From assembly GCA_024336345.1 (NCBI GenBank), contig JANFOG010000001.1, forward strand, positions 4,278,001 through 4,342,000: DNA of 64,000 bases. The letters are read 5' to 3'. Source of the stretch: Mariannaea sp. PMI_226. Its lineage: Eukaryota > Ascomycota > Sordariomycetes > Hypocreales > Nectriaceae. Under the pieces are notes generated by a model. That model saw nothing but the letters and a program-made list of their open reading frames with translations, was not told the origin of the DNA and made no database searches. Each line of letters begins with the position of its first letter. Positions within the stretch are counted from its first letter, which is position 1. Shown in pieces: positions 24,220-35,142 of this stretch. Position numbers and translations under genes: made by a program.

Positions 24220-24417
24220 ATGTGCAAGCAGTACACGGCCGAATGCCAGGTCTGCGGGAAAGATTATCTTGTGCTTGTTGAGTTCTGTCACTATTTTCAC
24301 CCTCCGCTCCTCGTCTGCCTGCAGGGAATGAGCTTTCTGCGGGATGTTATGCGTGATGGCCAATGCCCCAGTCCGGTATGCCCCAACAGTTTGCGAGGTG
24401 GATGCTACATCATGTAA
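24220..24417 (+). CDS. Small cysteine-rich protein, 65 residues (tentative)
   Basis: A 65-residue frame with eight cysteines at positions 2, 9, 12, 23, 33, 49, 54 and 62. The arrangement C-x6-C-x2-C and C-x4-C with an H-x-x-H near Cys23 suggests metal binding, either a small zinc ribbon or a knuckle pair, rather than a secreted toxin-like fold, because there is no signal peptide. Such MCK-starting CxxC microproteins are common but poorly described in filamentous fungi. The C-terminal half (GMSFLRDVMRDGQCPSPVC) is unlike random sequence. The start is the first ATG after a long pyrimidine-rich leader typical of a fungal 5' UTR. It could be one exon of a larger gene, but the stop at 24415 and lack of a good donor argue for a complete ORF. 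Confidence 0.5.
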   Translation: MCKQYTAECQVCGKDYLVLVEFCHYFHPPLLVCLQGMSFLRDVMRDGQCPSPVCPNSLRGGCYIM

Positions 24418-24508
24418 GAGCATCTGAAGACGGGGCCGGCCAGCACATTCAGGGAATACCAGGAGTTGGCAAAAATTAACCTTCATTTCCGATGGTTTCG
24501 TCTCGACC

Positions 24509-25733
24509 TCAGAGTCTCATTCCCGTCAAATCAACTTCGACAACTTGATCGACACCTTCATAGTGGGGAACGTCGAAACCGTACTTGTTCGCGATGGAGG
24601 GCGTAACGAAGCTGCTCCTCTGTTAGACATTCTTCATACATGGGTTGAAGGATGGTATGTACCGTCCACCGATAAAATGACGGCCCTTGAAATGCTTCAC
24701 TAGAGGTTTCGGTGCCGTGAGACTGACTAGGGCAGTAGGCATGAAGGAGCTTCCGGTACCTGACTGTGGAGGCCCATTTTCAATGTCCCAGGACGAGGGA
24801 GCATCAATCGACGTGACCGGCAATTGGGTCTCCTCAAGGGCCTGGATTACCGCAGGAAATGGTTCACGAACCTCGCCCGAAAAACTGAACCCTAGCATTG
24901 AAGGTCAGATTTTATTTTCTTTTTGCAGATATTAGGGGTTGGGGGACAAAAAAAAACGAACCAAAGATTGCGTCCACGATATGGTCAGTTGAGCCAATGG
25001 CTGCCGAAAAATTATCCACGAACGGGACGTCCAAATCTTCCAATTGCTTTGCAAGCCGCTACGTATATGATCAGCGAGTTTTTGTTTTTTGTTTTCTTTT
25101 ATTATCAACATAGGACATGGGGGAGCGAATTGTGGTCCGGAATGCCGCCTGGAGGTTCATAATATCCTCGAGCAACGCAATAATACACGAGAAAGGCCAG
25201 CAACACCCATAGCAACAATACAACAACTGGGACCCCGGGGTTCCGGTCAAACCCAAACCCGTGGCATATTCTTCGTGTTCAAATTTGAAATATAAGATCG
25301 AGAACTTACCTGGTACAACTCATTCTTGCTCCGCTTTGGATAAAAGACGGTTGGCTGGTAGCCGTAGTGTCGAAGGTGGCGAGCGGCAACCAATCCATCA
25401 CCCCCTATAACATCAAGAGAATAAGTCAAGCAGTTTCGATACCGAAACCTAGGCGCTTACCATTGTTTCCTGGGCCGCACGCAATCAGGATTCTGATACC
25501 CATGGCGGGGGGTTGCAAACGAAACACTAAAATGACATGTCAATACACCAGCGCCCAAACATCTTATAAGGTGGCCATTAACTACAACCTGGCTAATAAA
25601 GTAACTAACCTGCCTGTGAGACGCTGAGACCAGCAAGCTCCATGAGCTGATCGATTGAAAACGAGCCTGTGCTCATGAGCTCTTGATCTAGCGCGGCGGC
25701 GGCCTTCGCCCCGAGAGTCTGGTGATTGTTCAT
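24509..25733 (-). CDS. NAD(P)H-hydrate epimerase (YjeF N-terminal / NAXE family)
   Basis: Six small exons (25733-25610, 25526-25461, 25404-25310, 25058-24962, 24891-24663, 24611-24509) join in phase to 237 residues, the usual length for this single-domain enzyme (yeast YNL200C/Nnr1 is similar). It epimerises the R form of hydrated NAD(P)H (NADHX/NADPHX) so that the companion dehydratase can restore it: a metabolite-repair step, usually mitochondrial and cytosolic. The signature strings lie in different exons: [21 protein letters not shown], the glycine-rich [20 protein letters not shown] (59-78) split by an intron, [18 protein letters not shown] split by another, then [13 protein letters not shown] with the catalytic-region Asp and [10 protein letters not shown]. 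An ATG 42 bases further upstream in frame (25775) would add 14 residues; 25733 fits the family better. It is divergent from mitochondrial S16. Confidence 0.93.
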
Positions 25734-26163
25734 CAGATCGCGTCTCCAAACCGGCTCCCTGCGTAAGAGACACATACTCTGATTGCCATGATCAACAAAC
25801 TTGGCGTTTTCTGATGTAATAAATGCGAAATGATTAAATAATTTTCAAAAGATCTCAGTAATTATGATCGGTGAGGGGGTAAAAGGTTGATGTCGTCAGT
25901 TCCTGGTCGTAGAGTAGAACTGACATCACCAATCGTTCTGTCTGTTGGCCATCCTTGTACTACCTCACGTTACTATGACGGGATGGGGGCATGACCTGGG
26001 TTTACCTAATTGGCCAGCACGGCAAAACCCAAGCTCCGCTTCCGAGTATCGAAATTATCCACCTTGGCTCCTCCAACAGCTTCCAACAGCCTCGGAGACA
26101 TTTTGTCGGGTGGTGGTCAATTGCATCAACCTCACTCGATCCTGGAAATAGTCATTGCATATC
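25734..26163. promoter_or_regulatory. Bidirectional promoter region of epimerase and mitochondrial S16 genes
   Basis: The two start codons are 430 bp apart on opposite strands with no other gene between. The spacer includes an AT-rich part (25790-25870). Co-regulation of two genes with mitochondrial roles is possible but not shown by the sequence. Confidence 0.55.
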
Positions 26164-26613
26164 ATGGTCGTCAAAATCCGTCTCGCCCGTTTTGGGCGTC
26201 GCAACCAGCCACTATACAACATTGTCGTCGCCCATGCTCGGTACGCTGCACTACAACCTGCTCATGCGATCAGGAGTTTTTTTTTTTTCGCAGCTTGCAG
26301 AGGGCCCTCAGGATCAGCAGGAAAATCGCTAACATATTCATACAGCACCGCACGCAATTCCCGTCCTCTTGAAGTCATCGGCACTTACGATCCCGTCCCC
26401 AAGCCCGACCCCTACGATGACTCCGGCCGGCTCCACAAGGATATCAAACTGGATATGATGCGCGCACGATATTGGATCGGTGTGGGTGCCCAACCTACTG
26501 ACACCGCCTGGAGGTTGCTCTCAATGGTCAACATTCTCCCCAAGAAGGAATTTGGTCCCAAGAAGAACGAAAAGTCTAAAACTGTGGATACAAAGAACGT
26601 ACGGGTACAATGA
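26164..26613 (+). CDS. Mitochondrial small-subunit ribosomal protein bS16m
   Basis: Two exons, 26164-26240 and 26346-26613, give 114 residues. The N-terminus [22 protein letters not shown] is the S16 hallmark (bacterial counterpart begins MVxIRLxRxGxKxxPxYxIVV). After the splice come [16 protein letters not shown] and the [27 protein letters not shown] segment that matches the YWLSxGAQPTDxVxxLL part of S16. It binds 16S-type rRNA in the mitochondrial small subunit. The protein begins directly with the mature S16 sequence, so import would rely on the basic N-terminal strand itself, as known for this family. The 105-bp intron carries a run of about 11 T before its acceptor. The divergent neighbour is NAD(P)HX epimerase. 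Confidence 0.96.
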   Translation: MVVKIRLARFGRRNQPLYNIVVAHARYAALQPAHAIRSFFFFAACRGPSGSAGKSLTYSYSTARNSRPLEVIGTYDPVPKPDPYDDSGRLHKDIKLDMMRARYWIGVGAQPTDTAWRLLSMVNILPKKEFGPKKNEKSKTVDTKNVRVQ

Positions 26614-27183
26614 ACGACCATGGTAAAACGAAGGGGGAGTGAGGGGTAAGGAAAACAAGATGAATAAGGAATGAGCGTGGTTTGGTTTTTTTTGCAACAA
26701 ATGCGAGGGTTGTATGATATGTACGAAAGCATTTCACGGGCGTTGGATCAGATTTAATGCTGGGAGAGTCTTGAAAAGATGAACCTGGCAACCTAGGATG
26801 ATGAAAGGGACCGGTTCTTAACGCCCTGGTCAACTGAGAGCGGTATATGTACAGTATTTCTATTGAAAAAGGAATGGGACCCTAACTAAGAGCTTGAAAA
26901 AAGAAAAAGAAAGAAAACCTCATCCTAGGAGGTTATTTCAAAGCCATGATTTGACGCCTTGGATAGTATCCTAGTGTCCAGAAGCAACTGTCTACAATGC
27001 AACGCCGGGCCTAATATCCGTCAAACAAAAAGCGATTACATGTGCGCTGTCAGGACGCCTTTATGCCCACCAATCATGCCGCTTCGTGGCCGACACATAT
27101 CTACCTGTCTCCGATACGGCCGTAAAAAAAACAAGGGAGAAGGGGAAACCATGTTCCAGGGGGAAAAAAAACAAGCGTTATGT
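26614..27183. other. Convergent 3' spacer
   Basis: Flanked by the stops of S16 (plus) and the amino-acid transporter (minus). Contains A-rich runs near 26890-26915 and 27123-27172 but no gene. Confidence 0.5.
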
Positions 27184-29022
27184 CTAGTGAGAAACTGTGA
27201 AGAAGATGTTGAGAACCAAACACACGGCCATGACTACCATGCCGTAGATGGCCAGGCCAAGTGATAAGCGCCGTAGGTGGGCATGTTGAATATGCTCGAG
27301 GTCCCATCGGAACTTCCTCTGCCACCTCCAGCGATGTGTACCGCTGTGACTGCTGCGGCGACTAGCTACGCTCGCGGCACTTCGAAGACTAGTCGTGCTC
27401 TGCGCAAGAGCGGCTGTCTCTTCAGCATCAGATGAGGACTCTTCATCAATATCGTCATCCTCCTTGACTAAGCGTTGATGATAGCTACTGTCTGGATCGC
27501 TGATTTTGTAGTAGAAGAGACCAGGAAGGATGAAGCTAATAGACGTCGATCCAGTGCTGCCCACAAAAGCTAGCACGCGGGCGAGACTTGTCACAGACAA
27601 GGCTGTTATATATGCCAGGATTAAAATAAAAGTGGTGAGGACGGCGAATCGAAGGTCGGACATATTGCCGCCTCCGTGATCCCCTCGCGGCGCAGCACCT
27701 GTGTTCAGCAGAGGCGACGCCGAACGTCCTGTAGCAGGCTGGGAGCGATTGGGTCGCCATTTCAAGACGGCATCAAGAGATGCACGGCATGGGTGGACTT
27801 GTAATGGAACGGAAAAGGTCACCAGGATGACGATGGCCGCCTTACCAATGGTTGATGCTGCTCCAGTAGGGTCTACAAGAAATTAAAGGTTAGTGAGATG
27901 GCTCCAGAGTCCACAAATTCGGGGGTGCATACACATTGAGACAATATTTCCAACAACAGCATTGCCAAATGTGATATAGCCAGTGATGGCAACCAAAGTG
28001 TAGATAGACGCAGCTGAGCCAATACTGAGGCCGACAACTCCAATAACACTAGAAGGAGAGTTGTCCTTGAGTTCATTTAGGATGGAAAACATCTAAGAAG
28101 AGGTTTGGTTAGCGAAGGAAGGCCTTGATCAGGTTTACTTTTGAGACAAACATTTTGGTGACAGGTATACGCAAATACCACTACTGGCAAGCTGCTCAGC
28201 ATCTCGACAGGTCCCCCCCACTGGATAACTCGAATGCTGCGGGGGTCGGCATGTTTATCCACTGCAAAATGATACACGACCAGAACAATGAGATATCCGA
28301 TCGATACGAGAGCCACCAGACTCGTATACTTTAGAGAATCTAATCTTCGCAAGAAACTCAGTGGTATAATAAGCAGCATGAAAGCAGTAATCCAAAAATT
28401 TCGATCAAGGAGAAACGGGATGTCAGCGGCTCCGGAAGAAAACCCCAGGACAACTCCCGGCATCAGGTCGCCGATAATGATCATGTAAGAAACTCCCACC
28501 CCAAAACACTTGATCGCAATGGCGGCATCGAATATTACGGCGGCGTTCGGATAGGTGATTTGCGAAAGGGCGAAAAACGAAGCAGTTCCGCGATCGAGAT
28601 ATCGAGAACACCGAGATTGGAGATAGAGGCCCAAGGCGGAAGTCATGCCAGACCAGACAATCATCAGAACACCAAGCATGATCCCCATGTGGGACATTAC
28701 GGAGGGCATAGCAAGCGTTCCGGCTCCGACAACTGGAAATTACGGGTTAGGAGGGATTGCGACAGCCTGAGGCTCAAGTCTATCGACATACTCGTATTGA
28801 GCAGATTCACCACACTGCTAATCGTGGTGGCCTGGCCGCCCTGGCCACCATCTTTGTGCCCGCGGATTCGATTTCTGCGCATGCTGCCGTCAGTATAAGG
28901 AGGAGGAGGAGGAGGCGTAAGACGATCGTGGTTGAGATGTCGGGGTTGTCTAACCTTGACATGACGCCGTTGCTTCGTCCGTGTGAAGCACTTCCATCAG
29001 ATATGGTAGAGTAGGTCGTCAT
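27184..29022 (-). CDS. Vacuolar-type amino-acid transporter (AAAP family, Avt-like)
   Basis: Exons 29022-28955, 28883-28792, 28732-28152, 28092-27933 and 27872-27184 join in phase to 529 residues. The joined N-terminal part reads TTISSVVNLLNT followed by IVGAGTLAMPSVMSHMG, the helix-1 unwound glycine motif of AAAP/AVT carriers (SVxNLxNTxIGAGxLAMP). Around ten to eleven membrane helices follow, including FGVGVSYMIIIGDLMP, the FAYTCHQNMFSILNEL helix (split by an intron, with the H-Q-N motif of the family) and GYITFGNAVVGNI. A hydrophilic, acidic, Ser-rich loop (about 437-495) precedes the last helix. Yeast Avt5-7 move amino acids across the vacuolar membrane with protons, and this is the likely role. 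Substrate and direction cannot be told from sequence. Several membrane-embedded aromatic and glycine residues are conserved, so the gene looks intact. Confidence 0.92.
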
Positions 29023-30327
29023 AGGCACGTGGTCGGTTCGATCTTCGGTTCGTTGTCGCAGATGGCGGTGATGCAAGAATCGTTGTGGCGCAAATGATTC
29101 AATGGGTCATTCGGCGTCAGGATTGTGTTGTCGTTGGTGGAGGATCGAAGGAGGAGAAGTTCATTCCTGGCAAAAAGCGAGCGAGGGGGGCGAGGGTAGC
29201 CGGATGGCGTCAACGCTCGCGGTTAGTGTGATGCTGATGGCCACTTCCAAGTAGGTGGGTGCACCGTCCCGCGGCACAGAGGCCCCTAGAACGCTCAGGA
29301 TGAGACTTCGGGTTGCAATAAGCCCAGTTAACGGATTGGCAGAGTAATATGTTGGCGGACGTGGTGGTTGAGAAGAGGGTTGTTGGAAGGGAACGAGAAG
29401 AAAACCCGTCAGTCAGGAGATGCCAAGGGTCAGGAGGAAATTCGCTGGTCCGTTCGACCTGTGCAGCACTGGTTTACTATGGGCAGGCTGGGTTGGCCAC
29501 GAGCCTTTGATGGATAATACGCTATTTGAGACGAGAGCGCCAAGCCACAAAGCCCAGCGGGTCTTGGTGACAGCCAAGTCAAGCCAATGCGGCGAAAGCG
29601 GTCAGATTGTCTAGAAGAGTGCCGATACAGTGTGGTTGGGCTGTTGTTCTGTTGGTGTGGTGGCAGAGAGTGTGGTACAGGAGCGAGCAGCGGGGCCAGC
29701 CGAGCCACTGTGTGCTGTGTGACCCAACTTTACGTGTAACAGGACCAATCATGGCATGAGCATGTCTCGAAAACTTGGGGATCATTTAAATACTAATAAA
29801 GGTACGTACGTAGGACTGCGTACGTACCTGAAATATGATGTCTTTGGTGCATCAACGCTGTTTCAACCCGAGAATCCCAGCTCTCACCGTCCAGTCCAGC
29901 ATCACAGAGAAAGGACAACAAAGTGCGCTGTCAGCGGCCACCAAAGTCAGATCGAGGGGCCAAGATCATTGAGCACTTGTGCATACGTGTACAGGCCTCA
30001 AAGCGACTCACAACCTGTTTCTAGGGAGCTCAATTAAGCTTCATTCTCCCCCAGGGGTTAACCGGGCCCATGTCTATCTCCATCTGCGACAACTCCAGTT
30101 CCGTCCATATCGCTCCCGCTTCGAGAAACTTGTGAGACGCATACGTACCTCCTCCTCCTCCTTCTCCTCCTCCAGTCTAGGAAAGCCTGGTAGTCTGGAA
30201 TATTCCAAGCCAGCAACAGAATTATCCATCAATCTCCCCAACACTCACCCTTTCCTGTCGACACCCTTATCAAATACTATTTCACCAGACAACGCCCTTC
30301 TTTCCACCTATAGTCTGGTAAACAATC
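29023..30327. promoter_or_regulatory. Divergent intergenic region, Avt-like and RO-10 genes
   Basis: 1.3 kb between two divergent starts. It holds a hairpin-forming inverted repeat (29800-29829) and C/T-rich leader sequence just before the RO-10 start. No coding frame is supported. Confidence 0.55.
29800..29829. repeat. 11-bp perfect inverted repeat (AGGTACGTACG / CGTACGTACCT)
   Basis: Arms 29800-29810 and 29819-29829 are exact reverse complements with an 8-base spacer (TAGGACTG). Each arm also contains GTACGTAC, itself a palindrome. Located mid-way between two divergent genes, it could be a binding site or simply a hairpin; the sequence does not decide. Confidence 0.8.
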
Positions 30328-30982
30328 ATGGACGAGACTACACTATCTACACTCGACCTTCTTGAGTCGCGACTGCTACGTGTCGAGCATCTCCTCTACG
30401 GCCAAAATGTCTCGCCAGCGCTCGCCCAAGATTACTCTGCCGTTGAAAAGATCGACGACCTAGAAAAGCGCTTCTCTACGCTAATCTCCAAAATCCGCGT
30501 CTACGGCGAGCTACTTAAAATCTGTACGATATCACAAATTGATCTCCCATAACGAAGTACTGTACTCAAGTCGTTTTCCAGACAAGTCGCATCCCGACTT
30601 CTTCCATACTCCCGATCCGTCGGAACCCCCCTCGCAACTCTCTACCGATGCCCTCCAGTCCATCGTCCTCGCGTCCGCCTCCGCCTTCCCTTCTACCCTC
30701 TCATCCTTGACCGCGATTAAGGACAGCCCAATACCTGACACCGCCGAAAGCGCCACCCTCATCGCGCTGGGGGATCGGATGAAGGCTATCGACGCAGTTC
30801 AGACTGCACAAGCGGCTGAGATAGCAGATCTACGGCGCCGCAGCGAAAAGATTGTCCGTGCTTGGTACGAGGGAGGCATCCTGAGTAATTCTGCTTTAAT
30901 GGCAGAACTCGAATCCAGGGTTGAAATTGCCGAACGACAAGTCAGAAGAGCCGAGAGGGAGATGGAGGAAGAGGATATATGA
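30328..30982 (+). CDS. ro-10: Dynactin p24-like subunit (RO-10 homologue)
   Basis: Two exons, 30328-30523 and 30582-30982, with a 58-bp intron, give 198 residues. The protein starts with TLDLLESRLLRVEHLLYGQ, the dynactin p24/RO-10 N-terminal heptad helix, followed by a second coiled coil (KIDDLEKRFSTLISKI), a Pro/Ser-rich middle containing SQLSTDALQSIVLAS and a C-terminal coiled coil (ELESRVEIAERQVRRAEREMEEE). RO-10 is part of the dynactin shoulder/sidearm that helps dynein move nuclei in Neurospora hyphae; loss gives ropy growth. The small size and all-helical make-up agree. The intron splits Tyr66 (T|AC). Divergent from the Avt-like transporter; downstream lies tRNA-Tyr. The family assignment comes from the N-terminal pattern and overall build; these coiled-coil proteins diverge quickly. 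Confidence 0.82.
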
Positions 30983-31517
30983 AGTACTCGATCGTGAGCC
31001 GAACTTCTAGTTTAGAATGGCTTCAGGGAGAGAGAGTACCCCAAGTTAGGCTAGCAAAGGTCAAGCGAGAGCTCGGAAACATAATCATCAAAATTTGTGC
31101 TCAAACGCGACCGCTACTAGCTATATAGACCGCGCCCAAAGCAATAGGAGCGCGAGAGAAGGGCTCAGTTGATATAAGGGGACCTTCTGCAATGAGCTAT
31201 TGAGTCTCCACATACTCGAATATTGGGGGACCAAGCGAGTTCACAGGCTGATGAGAGGTAATGCAAGCTGCAAAGGGAGAAGGCTGCTGATGATGAAGCA
31301 CTCGTCGAGTGAGATGAAACATGAATAAAGTCAAATGATATCCATACCGTTTTTCTCCCAATTCCCTGGCGGCGACATAAGAATCTCAACTGATGTCTTG
31401 TACGAATGCCTTTCTCGCACCGATATGCTATCCTGACGTCCTTGTTTAGGTTTCATCGCCATCTTAGAAAGAAATGTATATAAATGGTATTATGAATCCG
31501 GGAACGCATCAACTCAT
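30983..31517. other. Spacer between RO-10 and tRNA-Tyr
   Basis: Contains no supported gene. It probably carries the RO-10 3' end and 5' flank of the tRNA. Confidence 0.5.
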
Positions 31518-31603
31518 CCCCGAATAGCTCAGTTGGAAGAGCGTTCGGCTGTAATGGCATAATCGTTACCGAAAGGTCACCTGTTCGAACCAGGTTTCGG
31601 GGA
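31518..31603 (+). tRNA. tRNA-Tyr(GTA) with 13-base intron
   Basis: 86 bases. The acceptor stem CCCCGAA pairs perfectly with TTCGGGG, then discriminator A. D arm TAGCTCAGTTGGAAGAGC (A box). Anticodon stem TTCGG/CCGAA. The anticodon GTA (31551-31553) is followed by A37 and an intron at about 31555-31567 that separates it from A38, the canonical place for nuclear tRNA introns. T arm ACCTG-TTCGAAC-CAGGT (B box). tRNA-Tyr carries an intron in almost all fungi, which agrees. A T-rich stretch just downstream (31614-31620) is a likely Pol III terminator. Confidence 0.95.
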
Positions 31604-31613
31604 ACGCAAATAC

Positions 31614-31620
31614 TCTTTTT
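31614..31620 (+). terminator. Likely Pol III terminator after tRNA-Tyr
   Basis: A T5 run (ctctttttg) ten bases after the tRNA's last base is the standard RNA polymerase III stop. Confidence 0.6.
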
Positions 31621-32549
31621 GCAGTTTCGGAGTCTGGACGCTGCCCGACCAATTTTTTATAAAATCGGGTTCCTTCTTTATGCTGGAGTTTCTGTCGGAT
31701 ATAATTAGTCCCGGGAGTTCTTTCGTTAGGTTATCCGTCGTGTTGGATTTTGAGACATTCCAGCAAAAACGCGTCATTGTTGTATGCTATAGGGTAGCAG
31801 TTGACGTCTCTTACATCTTGACTCTGGACTCCCATGAAGCAATGAAGACCATCTCCTGAATGATACTATTGTGGGTTTGACACTGGTGATTGATATTTTA
31901 ATAATAAATATTGTGGCTCTGCCGAAGTCCTTCGGTGGAGGGGCACGAAGATGGGCTCTCAATCGTGCATCACAGGATTTAGTAACTATGATGAACCTGC
32001 GAACGTCGCCTTGACTCTGCACTAAGGATGAAAAGCAAAATATTGTCCTAATTTTGACAAAAACAAGCACTCTGCGATATGTACACGGGAGTTGTGTCAT
32101 GTTTCTTACACAAAGATGCAGTTCGGTGGTCGATAACGACTTCTCCCATGTGCATCGCCAAACCAGTAAGACGTGCTTCACTTCAAACACACAATGTGTT
32201 CCAACACAGGCACTTCCTGACACCACTCATGCACATATAGCGTTGCTAGATTGCTCTAAATAAAATAAATCATTGACTCAGAAAGCAGATATTAATTGCT
32301 CCAATATGCTCCCGATAAATTGAGAAAAACTCCTTATCTTACATCATGCTCAAGCTGAGGGTGGTATCCTTGTTCGCACTATAATCCGTTCTTGCTCTTA
32401 CAGTTTACTGTACTTCGTCCAAGTCTGGCCTAAACCATCCAAAGGACCAGGCTTGTTCTATCTGAACCCTTCCACCTTTTTTGTTTTTGCAACTGCATCG
32501 GTTGGCTCGAGTGGGCATCTGCTGTCCCAAATCGCATCCTCATCGATTG
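31621..32549. other. Intergenic region
   Basis: About 0.9 kb with no recognisable gene; the longest frame (minus, 31774-32226, 150 codons) shows no domain and no supporting splice pattern. Confidence 0.45.
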
Positions 32550-33513
32550 TCATATGGCCGTCCCAGGTGCCACGTACATGTCTTCTGGCTTTGTTGGTCG
32601 ATGTTCGCCATTTTCATTCACTACGCGAACACGGTCCTTCCCACGACCAACACCGAAATGAAAATTGTTGAAATGGGTGTTCTCAAGCCATAAGCTCCTT
32701 CGAGGCTCGCGTATTGGCTCTCGCTCAGCCGTGCGTAAATCTCGGTCCTCGTGGGATAGCAGTACCACCGTCTCAGGTTTCTTGAAGGCGGGTTCATCAT
32801 ATGTTTGAGCCGTTTCAACAGAGCTGACAGAAGGATGCCGACCTGCGGGGTCCTCGATTTCCAGAGCCCGGTTCGCGGTGGTATTTCGGTCGGCGCCACG
32901 TTCACGCTTCAGGCGCTTTCGGCGTCGGCATAAGAGGCAGACAGTGAGGGAGATAAAATAGATAGCAAGAATTGCTACGATTGGGATGCCGATAGGAGCG
33001 GCCCAGTGAAGGCCGCGGTGTTCCTGTGATGGCATTTTTGTTAGATAATGAAAGAGATGAGAGCCAAACAAGGGTATCATGGCGGACTCACATAATTCCT
33101 TAGCCTCCATGGAGGTGACATGGTCCAACTCTGGTTCCCATCGCTCACCGCGGTAAGCCAGAGGGCGTAGAGATTATCATCTAAATGATCAGGTGTCCAT
33201 TCGCATTTATTTGGTCCCATGATATCTGCAGCGGCGGTCAGTATTCTCTCAGAACGCAGCGCGGTGCAGGCATGGAGATATGTGGTCTACACTGACCTGT
33301 GAGGTTTGTCACCAACTGATACTCCAGTAGTCCATCATCGGGGTATGTGACTCTGAATACGCCCAGCTGGGCTCTGGACCCGTCAATCGACTCATTCCAC
33401 AGGAGGGTGAATGGTTGGCCGTTGGAGATGCTCTCGTTCCACTCCTCGTTGAGAAAGCGAAGGCCATAGCCATCAGACTCCAACGGGCGCGCAGCGCCAG
33501 GACCGTTCAACAT
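32550..33513 (-). CDS. Single-pass membrane protein of unknown function
   Basis: Exons 33513-33297, 33225-33092 and 33023-32550 join in phase to 274 residues. The N-terminal half is a putative extracellular beta-rich domain, beginning RPLESDGYGLRFLNEEWNES and containing TLLWNES and GVFRVTYPDDG, with N-linked glycosylation sequons (NES, NLT, NQS). Residues 126-149 form one membrane helix (PIGIPIVAILAIYFISLTVCLL), followed by a basic stop-transfer RRRKRLKRER and a Ser/Asp/Glu-rich tail of about 125 residues. This layout (outer domain, one helix, long basic cytoplasmic tail) recalls fungal wall-sensor-like and receptor-like proteins, but there is no cleavable signal peptide and no WSC or CFEM domain. 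I do not know a function. The motif GYGLRFLNEEWN recurs in uncharacterised ascomycete proteins as I recall, so it is likely a real, conserved gene. Confidence 0.75.
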
Positions 33514-35142
33514 GAAGGATGATATGTATGAGTATTATATGATGCAGGGAAGCTGAAATACAGAAGAGAAAGACTGAAGGACAGGAAGAACAAGTGGGTA
33601 AAAGAGCCGACGTGCTAGGGAACCCAGCCAAATCGGTGGGGGTCTCCGGATGCACAGCGGGGGGGCAGCAGCGCAGGCAGGGTATTAAGTAGTATATAGC
33701 CAAGTGAAGTGAAGATTTTTGGGGGGTTTCACGAAGAATAGCTCTGATGAAGGTCTCACTTTGTGCAAGGGAGGGTCAGTCTTTTTAGTCATCTAGCCGC
33801 AAGAAAAGCGCCGAGGCGAAGTCGCAGCCGTGCACTGGGACCTGGAAGGATGAGAGGTGTGGTTCGTCATCGGACTGGTTAGAGTGACGATTCTATTAGA
33901 AGAGATTGCCATTCCCAGTTGCTGTGGTATCGTGCCTCGTGGCCTCGTGGCCAGTTATCGGTCCCCTCTGGGATTGCCTGTCATTATCCATGAATCACCG
34001 AGTGGGGATGGCTGGCAATCAGGACGGCTGAGGATCGAGATGCTACATAAGGACCTCACGGATGAGTCCTGGTATCCGACATCACGATACTTCATATCCC
34101 TATGAATATGTTCCATGGCTTCCATGCATGATATATGCAGAGGTAAATATGGTGAGAATATGATGAACTGCCCCGAGCAAAAAGGACTGCGAGCATCGTA
34201 GCTCACAACTCTCAGGTCAGAAGCCCGGAGACGGCTTCAGGTTTCCGAGGAATTGGGTAGTGGGCCACATGACAGCAGCTGAGCGAGCAGCAATCCACCA
34301 CATGTCGGCAATGAAGCCGACAAAAGAAAATCTCACGATGCTGGCAGGATGGGGGCCCAACTGCTCCAGGCGGGCGGCAGCAACTGCCATGTGGCCACTA
34401 CTTCGCCTCGCCCGGTGATTGACGGCCCTGTGCTACCTACAAAAGAATCCTGCTGGCACAGGCAGTGTAGAAGGCCCGGAATGCAATTGACATTCCAGCG
34501 GCTTGCTGGGAGACAAAGACAAAGATAGGCCTCCTGGTAAGCTCAAAGTGGGTTGGCCGCCATAGAGCTTCTCCTTCGATAAACATGTGACTTGTTACCG
34601 ATTAATTATGAGACAGAAGAAGAGATGCAATCTCGAATTCGAGGCTCGAGTTTCCCAGTGGCATTTTCCTCAACATCAATAGACGGCGACAACTGCGAGA
34701 TGTTGGAGGAGCAAATGGAGCTGTCGTTGCACAAGATGTGAGATGTGGTTCTACCTGTTTGGGCAAGCGGCCCTGTCACTGGGGAAGGAAGGCCCATTCC
34801 CCCACACCAAGGTGGAAGTTGGCATGGTCCGTGCACATCGGCAGCTCACCTTGCTGTACGACAGATCGTGATATCACAACAATCCAACCCCATTCGAGTC
34901 TCAACGCCAAAATCTCCCTTCACGATACCCGCCCACGCACGCATTTTGTCTTCAAAGTCTCCTTTGCAATTACCGCCAAATTCCGGCTGCGGGCGACCGT
35001 CATCTCTCCTCCGGAACCCTCGGGAATGTTGCAGTCGACACCAGACTCACGATAGTTTCTCGTCCCCTGGCCCGCGTCCACCACAACAACACGCTCACGA
35101 TAGCAACACAGCCCAAAAAATTTGCGGGTACTGGAGCAAGCC
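33514..35142. promoter_or_regulatory. Divergent intergenic region, membrane protein and SPC19
   Basis: 1.6 kb between divergent starts. Nothing coding is convincing; frames at 34738-35275 overlap the C/A-rich leader of SPC19. Confidence 0.5.

Noticed and set aside
23807..24331. 174-codon plus-strand frame overlapping the Cys-rich ORF
   Set aside because: Encoded partly by the TTGCC microsatellite and pyrimidine-rich leader; Ser/Leu/His-rich low-complexity product without a domain.
31774..32226. 150-codon minus-strand frame
   Set aside because: No domain, no regular codon pattern and no splice continuity with the neighbouring gene.
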